DNA of 64,000 nucleotides, taken from contig NZ_FMZM01000018.1 of assembly GCF_900101465.1 (NCBI RefSeq), forward strand, positions 1-64,000. Reading direction: 5' to 3'. The position numbers and the translations under genes were made by a program. Position 1 is the stretch's first letter. The number at the start of each line of letters is the position of its first letter. Shown here piece by piece: positions 50,789 through 57,794 of this stretch. The notes under the pieces are model-generated. The model saw only the letters and a program-made list of their open reading frames with translations, searched no databases and was not told the origin of the DNA. Source of the stretch: Nocardioides lianchengensis. GTDB lineage: Bacteria; Actinomycetota; Actinomycetes; Propionibacteriales; Nocardioidaceae.

Positions 50789-51865
50789 ATGCGCATCCTG
50801 AGCGTCCGCGGCACCCTGCCCGAGCACCGCTACTCCCAGGCCGAGATCACCGCGTCCTTCGTCGACACGATGCTGCGCGGCCGGGTGAGCCGCGCCGTCG
50901 TGGAGCGCTTCCACGCGCATGCCGGCGTCGACACCCGGCACACCGCGCTGCCCCTGGAGCAGTACGGCGCGCTGCCGGACTTCGGGGCGGCGAACGACGC
51001 CTTCATCTCCGCCGGTGTCGAGCTCGGCGCCCGCGCCGTGGTGGACGCGCTGAAGGCGGTCGACCTGGTCCCGTCCGACGTCGACCTGATCATCTCCGCG
51101 ACGGTCACCGGCCTGGCCGTGCCCTCCCTCGACGCCCGCGTCGCGGGCCTGATCGGGCTGCGCGAGGACGTCGTGCGAGTGCCGATCGTCGGACTCGGGT
51201 GCGTGGCCGGAGCCGCCGGCGTCGCCCGACTGCACGACTACCTGGTCGGTCACCCGGACGCGATCGCGGTCCTGATGAGCGTCGAGCTCTGCTCGCTCAC
51301 CCTCCAGCGCGACGACTCGTCGGTGGCCAACCTGGTCGCCAGCGGTCTCTTCGGCGACGGCGCCGCCGCGGTGGTGGCCGCCGGGTCTGCCCGGGCCGCG
51401 CAGCTGCCCCCGCCCGCGTGGCCGCAGCCCGAGGTGGTCGCGACCCGCAGCCGGCTCTACCCCGACTCCGAGCGCACGATGGGCTGGGACGTCGGCGCCG
51501 GCGGGCTGAAGATCGTCCTCGACAGCGCCGTCCCCGACGTCGTGCGGCGCTACGTCGGCGCCGACGTCGACGGGTTCCTCGCCGACCAGGGCCTGACCCG
51601 CGACGACGTCGAGTTCTACGTCGCCCACCCCGGCGGGCCCAAGGTGCTGGAGGCGCTCCAGGACACGCTGGGCGTCGACCGTGAGACGCTCGGGGTCACC
51701 TGGGAGTCGCTGCGGCGGATCGGCAACCTGTCCTCGGCCTCGGTCCTGCACGTCCTGGCGGACACCCTCCGCGACCGGCCGCCACGACCGGGATCGCTCG
51801 GCCTGATGCTGGCCATGGGCCCCGGCTTCTGCTCCGAGCTGGTGCTGCTGCGGGTGCCCGCGTGA
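50789..51865 (+). CDS. Type III polyketide synthase (chalcone-synthase fold)
   Basis: A 358-residue iterative ketosynthase that extends an acyl-CoA with malonyl-CoA and cyclises the product to a pyrone, resorcinol or resorcylic acid. The catalytic triad is visible: Cys138 in VGLGCVAGAAG, His280 in YVAHPGGPKVLEAL and Asn313 in IGNLSSASVLHVLA; GPGFCSELVLLR closes the fold. ATG at 50789 after GAGAAG. The chain length and starter cannot be read from sequence. Its gene overlaps the methyltransferase gene as GTGA. Confidence 0.92.
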   Translation: MRILSVRGTLPEHRYSQAEITASFVDTMLRGRVSRAVVERFHAHAGVDTRHTALPLEQYGALPDFGAANDAFISAGVELGARAVVDALKAVDLVPSDVDLIISATVTGLAVPSLDARVAGLIGLREDVVRVPIVGLGCVAGAAGVARLHDYLVGHPDAIAVLMSVELCSLTLQRDDSSVANLVASGLFGDGAAAVVAAGSARAAQLPPPAWPQPEVVATRSRLYPDSERTMGWDVGAGGLKIVLDSAVPDVVRRYVGADVDGFLADQGLTRDDVEFYVAHPGGPKVLEALQDTLGVDRETLGVTWESLRRIGNLSSASVLHVLADTLRDRPPRPGSLGLMLAMGPGFCSELVLLRVPA

Positions 51866-52386
51866 GCAGCGAGGCGCTCTACGTCGTCCTCGTCGTGCTG
51901 GTCGGTCTCGAGCGGCTGGCCGAGGTGGCCGTCTCCCGGCGCAACGCCGCCTGGGCCTTCGAGCGCGGCGGCGTCGAGTCGGGACGCGGCCACTTCCCGG
52001 TCATGGTGGTGCTGCACGTCGGCCTGCTGGTCGGCTGCGTCGTCGAGGTGCTGGTCGCGGACCGGCCGTTCGTCCCGGCGCTGGGCTGGACGATGCTGGC
52101 CCTGGTCCTCGCCAGCCAGGTCGTCCGGTGGTGGTGCATCGCGTCCCTCGGCCGGCAGTGGAACACCCGCGTCATCGTCGTGCCCGGCCTCCCGCTGGTG
52201 CGGTCCGGCCCCTACCGCTTCCTCCCCCACCCCAACTACCTGGTGGTGGTCATCGAGGGTGCGGCTCTGCCCTTGGTGCACGGCGCCTGGGTCACCGCCG
52301 TCGTCTTCAGCGTCGCCAACGCCGCGCTCCTGACCGTCCGGATCCGGGCCGAGGAGCGCGCCCTGACCGCGGCGGTGGCCGCGTGA
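51862..52386 (+). CDS. ICMT-like (isoprenylcysteine carboxyl methyltransferase family) membrane methyltransferase
   Basis: A 174-residue membrane protein with 4-5 helices. RWWCIASLGRQWNTRVIVVPG and SGPYRFLPHPNYLVVVIEGAALPL are the SAM/prenyl-binding signature of the ICMT family. In bacteria such proteins methylate phenolic or carboxyl groups of lipid-like polyketides, and one next to a type III PKS gene commonly O-methylates the alkyl-aromatic product. GTG start, coupled on both sides. Confidence 0.85.
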   Translation: MSSEALYVVLVVLVGLERLAEVAVSRRNAAWAFERGGVESGRGHFPVMVVLHVGLLVGCVVEVLVADRPFVPALGWTMLALVLASQVVRWWCIASLGRQWNTRVIVVPGLPLVRSGPYRFLPHPNYLVVVIEGAALPLVHGAWVTAVVFSVANAALLTVRIRAEERALTAAVAA

Positions 52387-53426
52387 GCGTCCGACGGATC
52401 GACCTGCTCGTCGCCGGTGGTGGACCCGCCGGCCTGGTCACCGCGCTGCACGCCGCGCGAGCGGGCCTGGACGTCGAGGTGTGGGAGCCGCGGCCGGGAG
52501 CCGTGGACAAGGCCTGCGGCGAGGGGCTGATGCCGGGCGCGCTCGCCGGGCTGCTCGAGCTGGGCGTCGACCCGTCCGGCCACGACTTCCGCGGCATCCG
52601 CTACGTCTCCGGTCCGCGCGCGGCCAGCGCCGACTTCCGGCACGGGTCCGGGCGCGGCATCCGCCGTACCGTCCTGCACGACGCGCTCACCCGCGCGGTG
52701 CTCGCCGCGGGCGCCCGGGTGGAGCAGCGGACGGTGGGCGCGGTCCGGCAGGACGACGAGGAGGTCCGGACCGACCACGTCCGGGCCCGCTACCTGATCG
52801 CGGCCGACGGCCTGCACTCCCCCGTCCGCCGGGCGCTCGGGCTCGACCGTCCGACGACCCGCCACCCGCGGTTCGGCCTGCGCCAGCACTTCGCGGTCGC
52901 GCCGTGGTCGCCGTACGTCGAGGTGCACTGGGCCCCCGCCGTGGAGGCCTACGTGACGCCGGTGGCCCCCGACCTGGTCGGCGTGGCCGTGCTGTCCTCG
53001 GCCAAGGCGTCGTACGACGCGCGCCTCGACGCGCTCCCCGGGCTGCGCGACCGGCTGGGCTGCGCCGAGCCGGCCAGCGTCGTGCGGGGGGCCGGTCCGC
53101 TGCGGCAGGAGGCCAGCCGCCGGGTCGCCGGGCGGGTGCTGCTGGTCGGCGACGCCGGCGGCTACGTCGACGCACTGACCGGCGAGGGCCTGGCCCTGGC
53201 CTTCGCCCAGGCGCGGGCCGCCGTCGGCGCCCTGGTCGTCGACGACCCGGAGCGCTACGAGCGCGACTGGGTCCGGCTCACCCGCCGCTACCGCTGGCTC
53301 ACCGGGGCCCTGCTCACCGGCACCCGATCGCGGGCCGCGCGACGCGCGATCGTGCCGGCCGCCCGGGTGCTGCCCTGGGTCTTCGACGGCGCGGTCAACT
53401 CCCTCGCGCGGCCGGTGGGCCACTGA
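52383..53426 (+). CDS. FAD-dependent oxidoreductase of the geranylgeranyl reductase type
   Basis: A 347-residue flavoprotein: FAD site DLLVAGGGPAGLVTALHAAR, the GGR-typical KACGEGLMPGALAGL, ARYLIAADGLHSPVRRALGL and VLLVGDAGGYVDALTGEGLALAF. It could reduce a double bond of the attached prenyl chain, or hydroxylate the ring. The GTG at 52383 overlaps the methyltransferase stop. The last 32 bases overlap the 3' end of the convergent rsbP-like gene. Confidence 0.85.
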   Translation: MSVRRIDLLVAGGGPAGLVTALHAARAGLDVEVWEPRPGAVDKACGEGLMPGALAGLLELGVDPSGHDFRGIRYVSGPRAASADFRHGSGRGIRRTVLHDALTRAVLAAGARVEQRTVGAVRQDDEEVRTDHVRARYLIAADGLHSPVRRALGLDRPTTRHPRFGLRQHFAVAPWSPYVEVHWAPAVEAYVTPVAPDLVGVAVLSSAKASYDARLDALPGLRDRLGCAEPASVVRGAGPLRQEASRRVAGRVLLVGDAGGYVDALTGEGLALAFAQARAAVGALVVDDPERYERDWVRLTRRYRWLTGALLTGTRSRAARRAIVPAARVLPWVFDGAVNSLARPVGH

Positions 53427-54564
53427 CGTCGCTGGAGCGGGCGGCGAGGGTGACCACCGCGATGTCGTCGGCGGCGACGCCGCGCTGGTAGCGCAGCACC
53501 TCCTCGGTGATGGCGTCGGTGATGGCCCGGGGGTCGTGCGGCCCACCGGCGATGAGCCGCTCCAGACGGGACTCCCCGAACAGTCCGTCCTCGCCCCGCG
53601 CCTCCGTGACGCCGTCGGTGTAGAGGGTGAGCGTCTCGTCGCGCAGCAGGTGCGTGACGGTGGTGAAGCCGGTCGTCTCGAGGAGCCCGATCGGGCTCCC
53701 GAAGACCCCGAGCTCGTGGACGAGACCGGTCGCGGCGTCGCGGAGCAGGGCCGGTGGGTGGCCGGCCAGGGCGAGGCGGACCTCCCAGGCCTCCCCGTGG
53801 CGGGCCAGGAACGCCACGACGACCGTGCAGTAGTGGTCGGTGCCGTGCGCTCGCAGGGCCCGGTCCAGGCGCCGGAGCAGGTCGCTCGGGTCCGGGTGGT
53901 CGAGGGCCAGGGCGCGCGTGGTGTAGCGGACGAAGGACGTCACGGCCGCTGCCGACGCGCCCTTGCCGCTGACGTCGCCCAGCACGACGCACCACGCGTC
54001 GGCAGCGACCTGGAAGACGTCGTAGAAGTCGCCGCCGACCATGGTCCCGTCACCCGCGGGGCGGTAGGCGGCGGCGATCGTGAGGTGCGGGATCTCGGGC
54101 GGCGCCGGCGGGATCAGGGTCTGCTGCAGCGTCTGGGCCAGGGCCGTCGCCGCACTGCGCGCCTGCTCGGCGGCCCGGGTCGCCACCAGGAGGTCCTGCT
54201 CGTAGCGGTGGCGGTCGCGCACCTCGAAGAGCACGACGCGTACGGCGGGGTCGCCCGCCGACGTGGACGCGTTGAGCAGGACCGGGACGCGGCCGCCGTC
54301 GGGGCGCAGCAGGTCGAGGGCGACCTCGCGGACGACCCCGTCGTGCTCGAGCATGGGGAGCAGGTGGGTCTCCAGCAGGATGCGACCGCCGACCGTCAGC
54401 AGCGAGGCCAGCGTCGCGGTCCCGACCAGCTCGCCCACCGGGCGCCCCACGAGGCGCGCCAGCTCCGCGTTCGCGTGGCGCACCGGACCCTCCGGCCCGG
54501 CCAGCACGGCGTAGCCGCAGGGCGCGTCGTCGAACAGGCGGCGGAGGTCGTCGATCTCCGTCAT
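53395..54564 (-). CDS. rsbP: PAS-linked PP2C (SpoIIE-type) phosphatase, RsbP-like
   Basis: A 389-residue protein: PAS domain about 1-125 (APCGYAVLAGPEGPVRHANAEL, GRPVGELVGT), a short coiled linker (RAAEQARSAATALAQTLQQTL), and a PP2C domain with metal-site motifs VGGDFYDVFQ, VLGDVSGKGASAAAVTSF, YTDGVTEARGEDG and DDIAVVTLAA. It should dephosphorylate an RsbV-type antagonist and thereby free a SigB/F-type sigma factor in energy stress. The layout PAS-coil-PP2C and the gene directly upstream (RsbQ type, 7 bases away) match the Bacillus RsbQ-RsbP module. Confidence 0.88.
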   Translation of the reverse strand: MTEIDDLRRLFDDAPCGYAVLAGPEGPVRHANAELARLVGRPVGELVGTATLASLLTVGGRILLETHLLPMLEHDGVVREVALDLLRPDGGRVPVLLNASTSAGDPAVRVVLFEVRDRHRYEQDLLVATRAAEQARSAATALAQTLQQTLIPPAPPEIPHLTIAAAYRPAGDGTMVGGDFYDVFQVAADAWCVVLGDVSGKGASAAAVTSFVRYTTRALALDHPDPSDLLRRLDRALRAHGTDHYCTVVVAFLARHGEAWEVRLALAGHPPALLRDAATGLVHELGVFGSPIGLLETTGFTTVTHLLRDETLTLYTDGVTEARGEDGLFGESRLERLIAGGPHDPRAITDAITEEVLRYQRGVAADDIAVVTLAARSSDVSGPPAARGS

Positions 54565-54571
54565 CGCGACC

Positions 54572-55375
54572 TCACCGCGGCGCGGGGACCAGGAAGCGCC
54601 GGACGACCTCGGCGGTCTCCGCCGGGGCGGTCAGGTGGGGACAGTGGCCCCGCGTGTCGATCACCTCGAGCACGGCGCCCGGGATGCTGTCGCGGACGAA
54701 GGCGCCCGCGGTCAGCGGCGCGACCGAGTCCTGGGCCGCCTGGACTACCAGGGTCGGGGCCGTCACCCGGGGGAGGTCGGCGCGGTTGTCGCCCCGGAAG
54801 GTCACGGCGGCGAACTCGGCCGCGACGTCCGGCCGGGTGCGACAGAACGACGCCTCCAGCTCGCCGTGGGTGTCCGACGACGGGTCGCCGGCGACGAGCG
54901 TCGCCAGCGGGTCCTGCCAGCCGAGGTGGTTGCGGCTCATCAGACCGAGCAGGTCGTCGATGTCGTCCGCGGCGAACCCGCCGACGTACTCACCGTCGTC
55001 GAGGTAGCGCGCGGAGGGCGTGACCAGGACCAGACGCTCGACGAGGTCCGGGCGGGCCACCTGGACCAGGACGGAGATCATCGCCGACACCGAGTGGCCG
55101 ACCAGCGTCACGGGACCGAGGGCGAGCTCGTCCAACAGCGCCGCGAGGTCGTCCCGGTAGCCCTCCAGGCGCCCGTGACGCACCGTGTCGTACGACGCCG
55201 GATCCGCCTCGCCGGAGCCCGGGAGGTCCAGCAGCACCACCCGGTGGTCGACCTCGAACGCGGGAGCGAGGTGGCGCCACATGTGCTGTCCGCAGCCGAA
55301 CCCGTGCACCAGGACCACCACCGGCGCGTCCGCCGGCCCGCGCACGGACACGTTCAGCATCCGCGCGCGTGACAT
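54572..55375 (-). CDS. rsbQ: Alpha/beta hydrolase of the RsbQ type
   Basis: A 267-residue hydrolase strikingly like Bacillus RsbQ along its length: VLVHGFGCGQHMWRHLAPAF, DHRVVLLDLPGSGEAD, YRDDLAALLDELAL, GHSVSAMISVL, and TRGHCPHLTAPAETAEV. Catalytic residues fall at Ser95, Asp216 and His247 or nearby His244 (RGHCPH). RsbQ is an obligate activator of RsbP and belongs to the fold of the strigolactone/karrikin receptors, and is thought to sense a small hydrophobic molecule. ATG at 55375; no strong ribosome site. Transcribed divergently from the rsbW-sigF pair. Confidence 0.88.
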   Translation of the reverse strand: MSRARMLNVSVRGPADAPVVVLVHGFGCGQHMWRHLAPAFEVDHRVVLLDLPGSGEADPASYDTVRHGRLEGYRDDLAALLDELALGPVTLVGHSVSAMISVLVQVARPDLVERLVLVTPSARYLDDGEYVGGFAADDIDDLLGLMSRNHLGWQDPLATLVAGDPSSDTHGELEASFCRTRPDVAAEFAAVTFRGDNRADLPRVTAPTLVVQAAQDSVAPLTAGAFVRDSIPGAVLEVIDTRGHCPHLTAPAETAEVVRRFLVPAPR

Positions 55376-55468
55376 GCGGAGAACCTAGCCGACCTCGGCC
55401 CCGTTCTCCCTTCCCGCGGCCCGGGTGACCTAGGGTTCACGCGAGGCACCTGCGACGAAGGACGAACG

Positions 55469-55894
55469 ATGGCTGTCACCGATCCCGACCCACGACCGGC
55501 TCGCGCCGACGTCGAGCTGCGTCTGCCCGCCGACGGGGCCTACGTGTCCGTCCTGCGTACGACGACCGCCGGGCTGGCCGCGCGGCTCGACTTCACCATC
55601 GACGACATCGAGGACCTGCGCATCGCCGTCGGCGAGGCGTGCGCGATGGTGCTGCCCGAGGCCGACCCCGGCACCTCGCTGGTCACCGAGTTCCACCTCG
55701 CCCCCTCCCAGCTGACGATCACGGTCGGTGTGCAGGCGTCCTCGGCCGCGTCTCCCGACTACGACAGCTTCGCCTGGCAGGTCCTCGACACCCTCGCCAG
55801 CGCGGCGTCGGTCGAGTCGACCCCCGGCCGGTTCGCGGTCACCATGACGATGCGGTCGAGCATCCTGTCGGACGTCCCCGCGGCAGACGTCTGA
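55469..55894 (+). CDS. rsbW: RsbW-type anti-sigma factor / Ser kinase
   Basis: A 141-residue GHKL-ATPase protein: N-box DIEDLRIAVGEACAMVLPEA, then ITVGVQASS and a C-terminal FAVTMTMRS. Such proteins hold the sigma factor and phosphorylate an RsbV antagonist. No RsbV gene is in this operon; a STAS gene at the window start may be a distant counterpart. AAGGACGAACG precedes the ATG. The gene is one base from the sigma factor gene. The upstream gap has GTTC-N16-GGGTGA, a partial match to SigB/F promoters. Confidence 0.87.
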   Translation: MAVTDPDPRPARADVELRLPADGAYVSVLRTTTAGLAARLDFTIDDIEDLRIAVGEACAMVLPEADPGTSLVTEFHLAPSQLTITVGVQASSAASPDYDSFAWQVLDTLASAASVESTPGRFAVTMTMRSSILSDVPAADV

Positions 55895-55895
55895 C

Positions 55896-56711
55896 ATGGG
55901 CGGCTCCACTCGGGAACCGGCCACGGCGCCGGACCCGCCCCCCACCGGGGTCGAGATCACGCGCCGCCGCAGCGCGGAGTTCTTCCTGGTCTTCCACGAC
56001 GAGGAGGAGACGCAGGCGCGCCGCGACAGTGCCCGCGACTCCCTGGTGCACCTGCACCTGCCGCTGGTCGAGCACTGCGCCCGCCGGTTCCGCAACCGGG
56101 GCGAGCCCTACGAGGACCTGGTCCAGGTCGGCACCATCGGGCTGATCAAGTCCATCGACCGCTTCGACTCCGACCGCGGGGTCGAGTTCTCGACGTACGC
56201 GACGCCGACGATCATCGGGGAGATCAAGCGCTACTTCCGCGACAAGGGCTGGGCGATCCGAGTGCCGCGCCGCCTCCAGGAGCTGCGGATGCAGATCGGG
56301 TCGGCCAGCGCCGAGCTGACCCAGTCGCTCGGCCGCTCCCCGACGCCCCGTGAGCTCGCCGAGGCGATCGGCTGCACCGTCGAGGAGATCGTCGAGGGCA
56401 TCGAGTCCAGCAACGCCTACTCCACGCTCTCGCTGGACGCGACCGACGACTCCGACGACGGCAACGCCACCATGCTCGACGCGATCGGCATCGACGACGA
56501 GGGGCTCGAGCACGTCGAGATCCGCGAGTCGATCAAGCCGCTGCTCGACCGCCTGGACGCCCGCGAGAAGAAGATCCTGCTGCTGCGGTTCTTCAAGAAC
56601 ATGACCCAGTCGCAGATCGCCGTGGAGATCGGCGTCTCCCAGATGCACGTCTCCCGGCTGCTCAACCGCACCCTGGAGCAGCTGCGGACCTCGCTGGAGC
56701 AGCCGGACTAG
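55896..56711 (+). CDS. sigF: RNA polymerase sigma factor, SigB/SigF/SigG group
   Basis: A 271-residue group 3 sigma factor: region 2 YEDLVQVGTIGLIKSIDRFD and GVEFSTYATPTIIGEIKRYFRDKGW, region 3 PTPRELAEAIGCTVEEIVEGI, region 4 LLLRFFKNMTQSQIAVEIGVSQMHVSRLL. It drives general-stress genes once freed from the RsbW-type protein encoded just upstream. The start at 55896 gives a 25-residue non-conserved leader. The 3' end overlaps the convergent membrane-protein gene by 4 bases. Confidence 0.92.
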   Translation: MGGSTREPATAPDPPPTGVEITRRRSAEFFLVFHDEEETQARRDSARDSLVHLHLPLVEHCARRFRNRGEPYEDLVQVGTIGLIKSIDRFDSDRGVEFSTYATPTIIGEIKRYFRDKGWAIRVPRRLQELRMQIGSASAELTQSLGRSPTPRELAEAIGCTVEEIVEGIESSNAYSTLSLDATDDSDDGNATMLDAIGIDDEGLEHVEIRESIKPLLDRLDAREKKILLLRFFKNMTQSQIAVEIGVSQMHVSRLLNRTLEQLRTSLEQPD

Positions 56712-57142
56712 TCCGGCTGCTCCGGCTGCCGGGTCAATCCCGTGGGGTCGTCCACGAGAGCGGCCGTGCTCGCCGGATGGAAGATCCCGACCAGGACCGC
56801 GACCGCGACCACGGCCAGCACGACCGACACCGCCGTGGTCTCGCCACCGCGGAAGCTCCAGGCCACCCCCAGCTGGATCAGCTGCGCCAGGACGACGGGC
56901 GCCCGCGACCACAGGGCGAGCCGGGTCAGGCCCCAGGCGCACAGGCCGAGCGCGGCGCCGTACACGAGGAAGAACAGGGCCGTGGTGAGCCCCATGGTGA
57001 TCCGCACGCCCGAGACGTTGACCAGCTCCAGCACCGCGCTCACCAGCAGCGCGAGCGACTCCAGGGCGGCCAGGAGGGCCGCGGCGAGGAGCGGGCGGGG
57101 CGCAGCGGGACGGTCGTCGGTCACGGCGGACAGCGTAGACAC
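56708..57142 (-). CDS. Small membrane protein, hypothetical
   Basis: A 144-residue protein with four predicted membrane helices (LLAAALLAALESLALLVSAVL, LTTALFFLVYGAALGLCAWGL, VVLAQLIQLGVAWS, VVLAVVAVAVLVGIF). GTG start without a ribosome site. The pattern is common in actinobacteria, but no function is known. Divergent from whiB1. Confidence 0.72.
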   Translation of the reverse strand: MSTLSAVTDDRPAAPRPLLAAALLAALESLALLVSAVLELVNVSGVRITMGLTTALFFLVYGAALGLCAWGLTRLALWSRAPVVLAQLIQLGVAWSFRGGETTAVSVVLAVVAVAVLVGIFHPASTAALVDDPTGLTRQPEQPD

Positions 57143-57285
57143 GGCCGCGGCGGGAACCTTCGGGGTACCCCCGCGCGTTGCCTACCAGGTGGGCGCGGCA
57201 TGTGAGCGTCCGACAACCTGTGATGAACGAGACCACCGCGGGTCTTGTTTAACGGTCCAATCCTTGCCAGGCTGGACCGGCGCTC

Positions 57286-57299
57286 GTGAACGCGTTCAC
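57286..57299. promoter_or_regulatory. CRP-like site upstream of whiB1
   Basis: GTGAACGCGTTCAC is a perfect 14-base palindrome containing GTGA-N6-TCAC, the core of CRP/Cmr binding sites. It lies 85-98 bases before the whiB1 start, in the gap shared with a small membrane-protein gene. In mycobacteria whiB1 is a known CRP target. Confidence 0.6.
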
Positions 57300-57383
57300 T
57301 TCCGCGTTGCCCACCGAAGCGCCCGCAGGCCTGAGCTGCCCCTGGCCTGCACGTACGTAGTAGAGATGAGGGATTCCCCAGCC

Positions 57384-57635
57384 ATGGATTGGCGCCACCG
57401 TTCCGCGTGCCTCGACGAGGACCCGGAACTGTTCTTCCCGATCGGCAACACCGGTCCGGCCATCCTCCAGATCGAGGAGGCCAAGCAGGTGTGCCGACGC
57501 TGCGAGGTGCGCGAGCAGTGCCTCGCGTGGGCGCTCGAGGCTGGCCAGGACCACGGTGTCTGGGGCGGTCTGAGCGAGGACGAGCGACGCGCTCTCAAGC
57601 GTCGCAACGCCCGCGCCCGCGTCCGGACCGCCTAG
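57384..57635 (+). CDS. whiB1: WhiB-family iron-sulfur transcription factor, WhiB1 type
   Basis: An 83-residue Fe-S protein starting MDWRHRSACLDEDPELFFPI, very close to WhiB1. Cluster ligands Cys9, Cys37, Cys40 and Cys46; GVWGGLSEDERRALKRRNAR is the turn plus basic DNA-binding tail. WhiB1 binds the housekeeping sigma factor and responds to NO. The ATG at 57384 is chosen by similarity; an in-frame ATG six codons earlier (57366) is possible. A CRP-like palindrome stands upstream. Confidence 0.92.
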   Translation: MDWRHRSACLDEDPELFFPIGNTGPAILQIEEAKQVCRRCEVREQCLAWALEAGQDHGVWGGLSEDERRALKRRNARARVRTA

Positions 57636-57636
57636 C

Positions 57637-57790
57637 GGAGACGCGCCAGCGGCTCCGCTGACGGTGGTCGAGCGAGCCGCACGACCGAGCTCGCGAGGTC
57701 GTGACCGGCGTGTCGAGGCCTTGAGGACGCGCCAGCGGACTCGCTGGTGGTGGTCGAGCGAGCCGCACGACCGAGCTCGCGAGGTCGCGA
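57637..57790. repeat. Two tandem copies of an intergenic repeat
   Basis: A 39-base stretch (57663-57701) recurs exactly at 57749-57787, period 86. Each copy is preceded by GACGCGCCAGCGG and contains GGTGGTCGAGCGAGCC and GAGCTCGCGAGGTCG, which are partly self-complementary. It fills the gap between the convergent whiB1 and pdtaS genes; it looks like a dispersed actinobacterial intergenic repeat of the GGTGGTCGAGC type. Confidence 0.8.
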
Positions 57791-57794
57791 CACG

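Noticed and set aside
55403..55440. GTTC-N16-GGGTGA before rsbW as a SigB/F autoregulatory promoter
   Set aside because: Only a partial match to GTTT-N14-17-GGGTA; noted in the gene entry but not listed as a promoter.
57637..57790. A CRISPR-like array
   Set aside because: Only two repeat copies with an unusual spacing, no further repeats and no cas genes.
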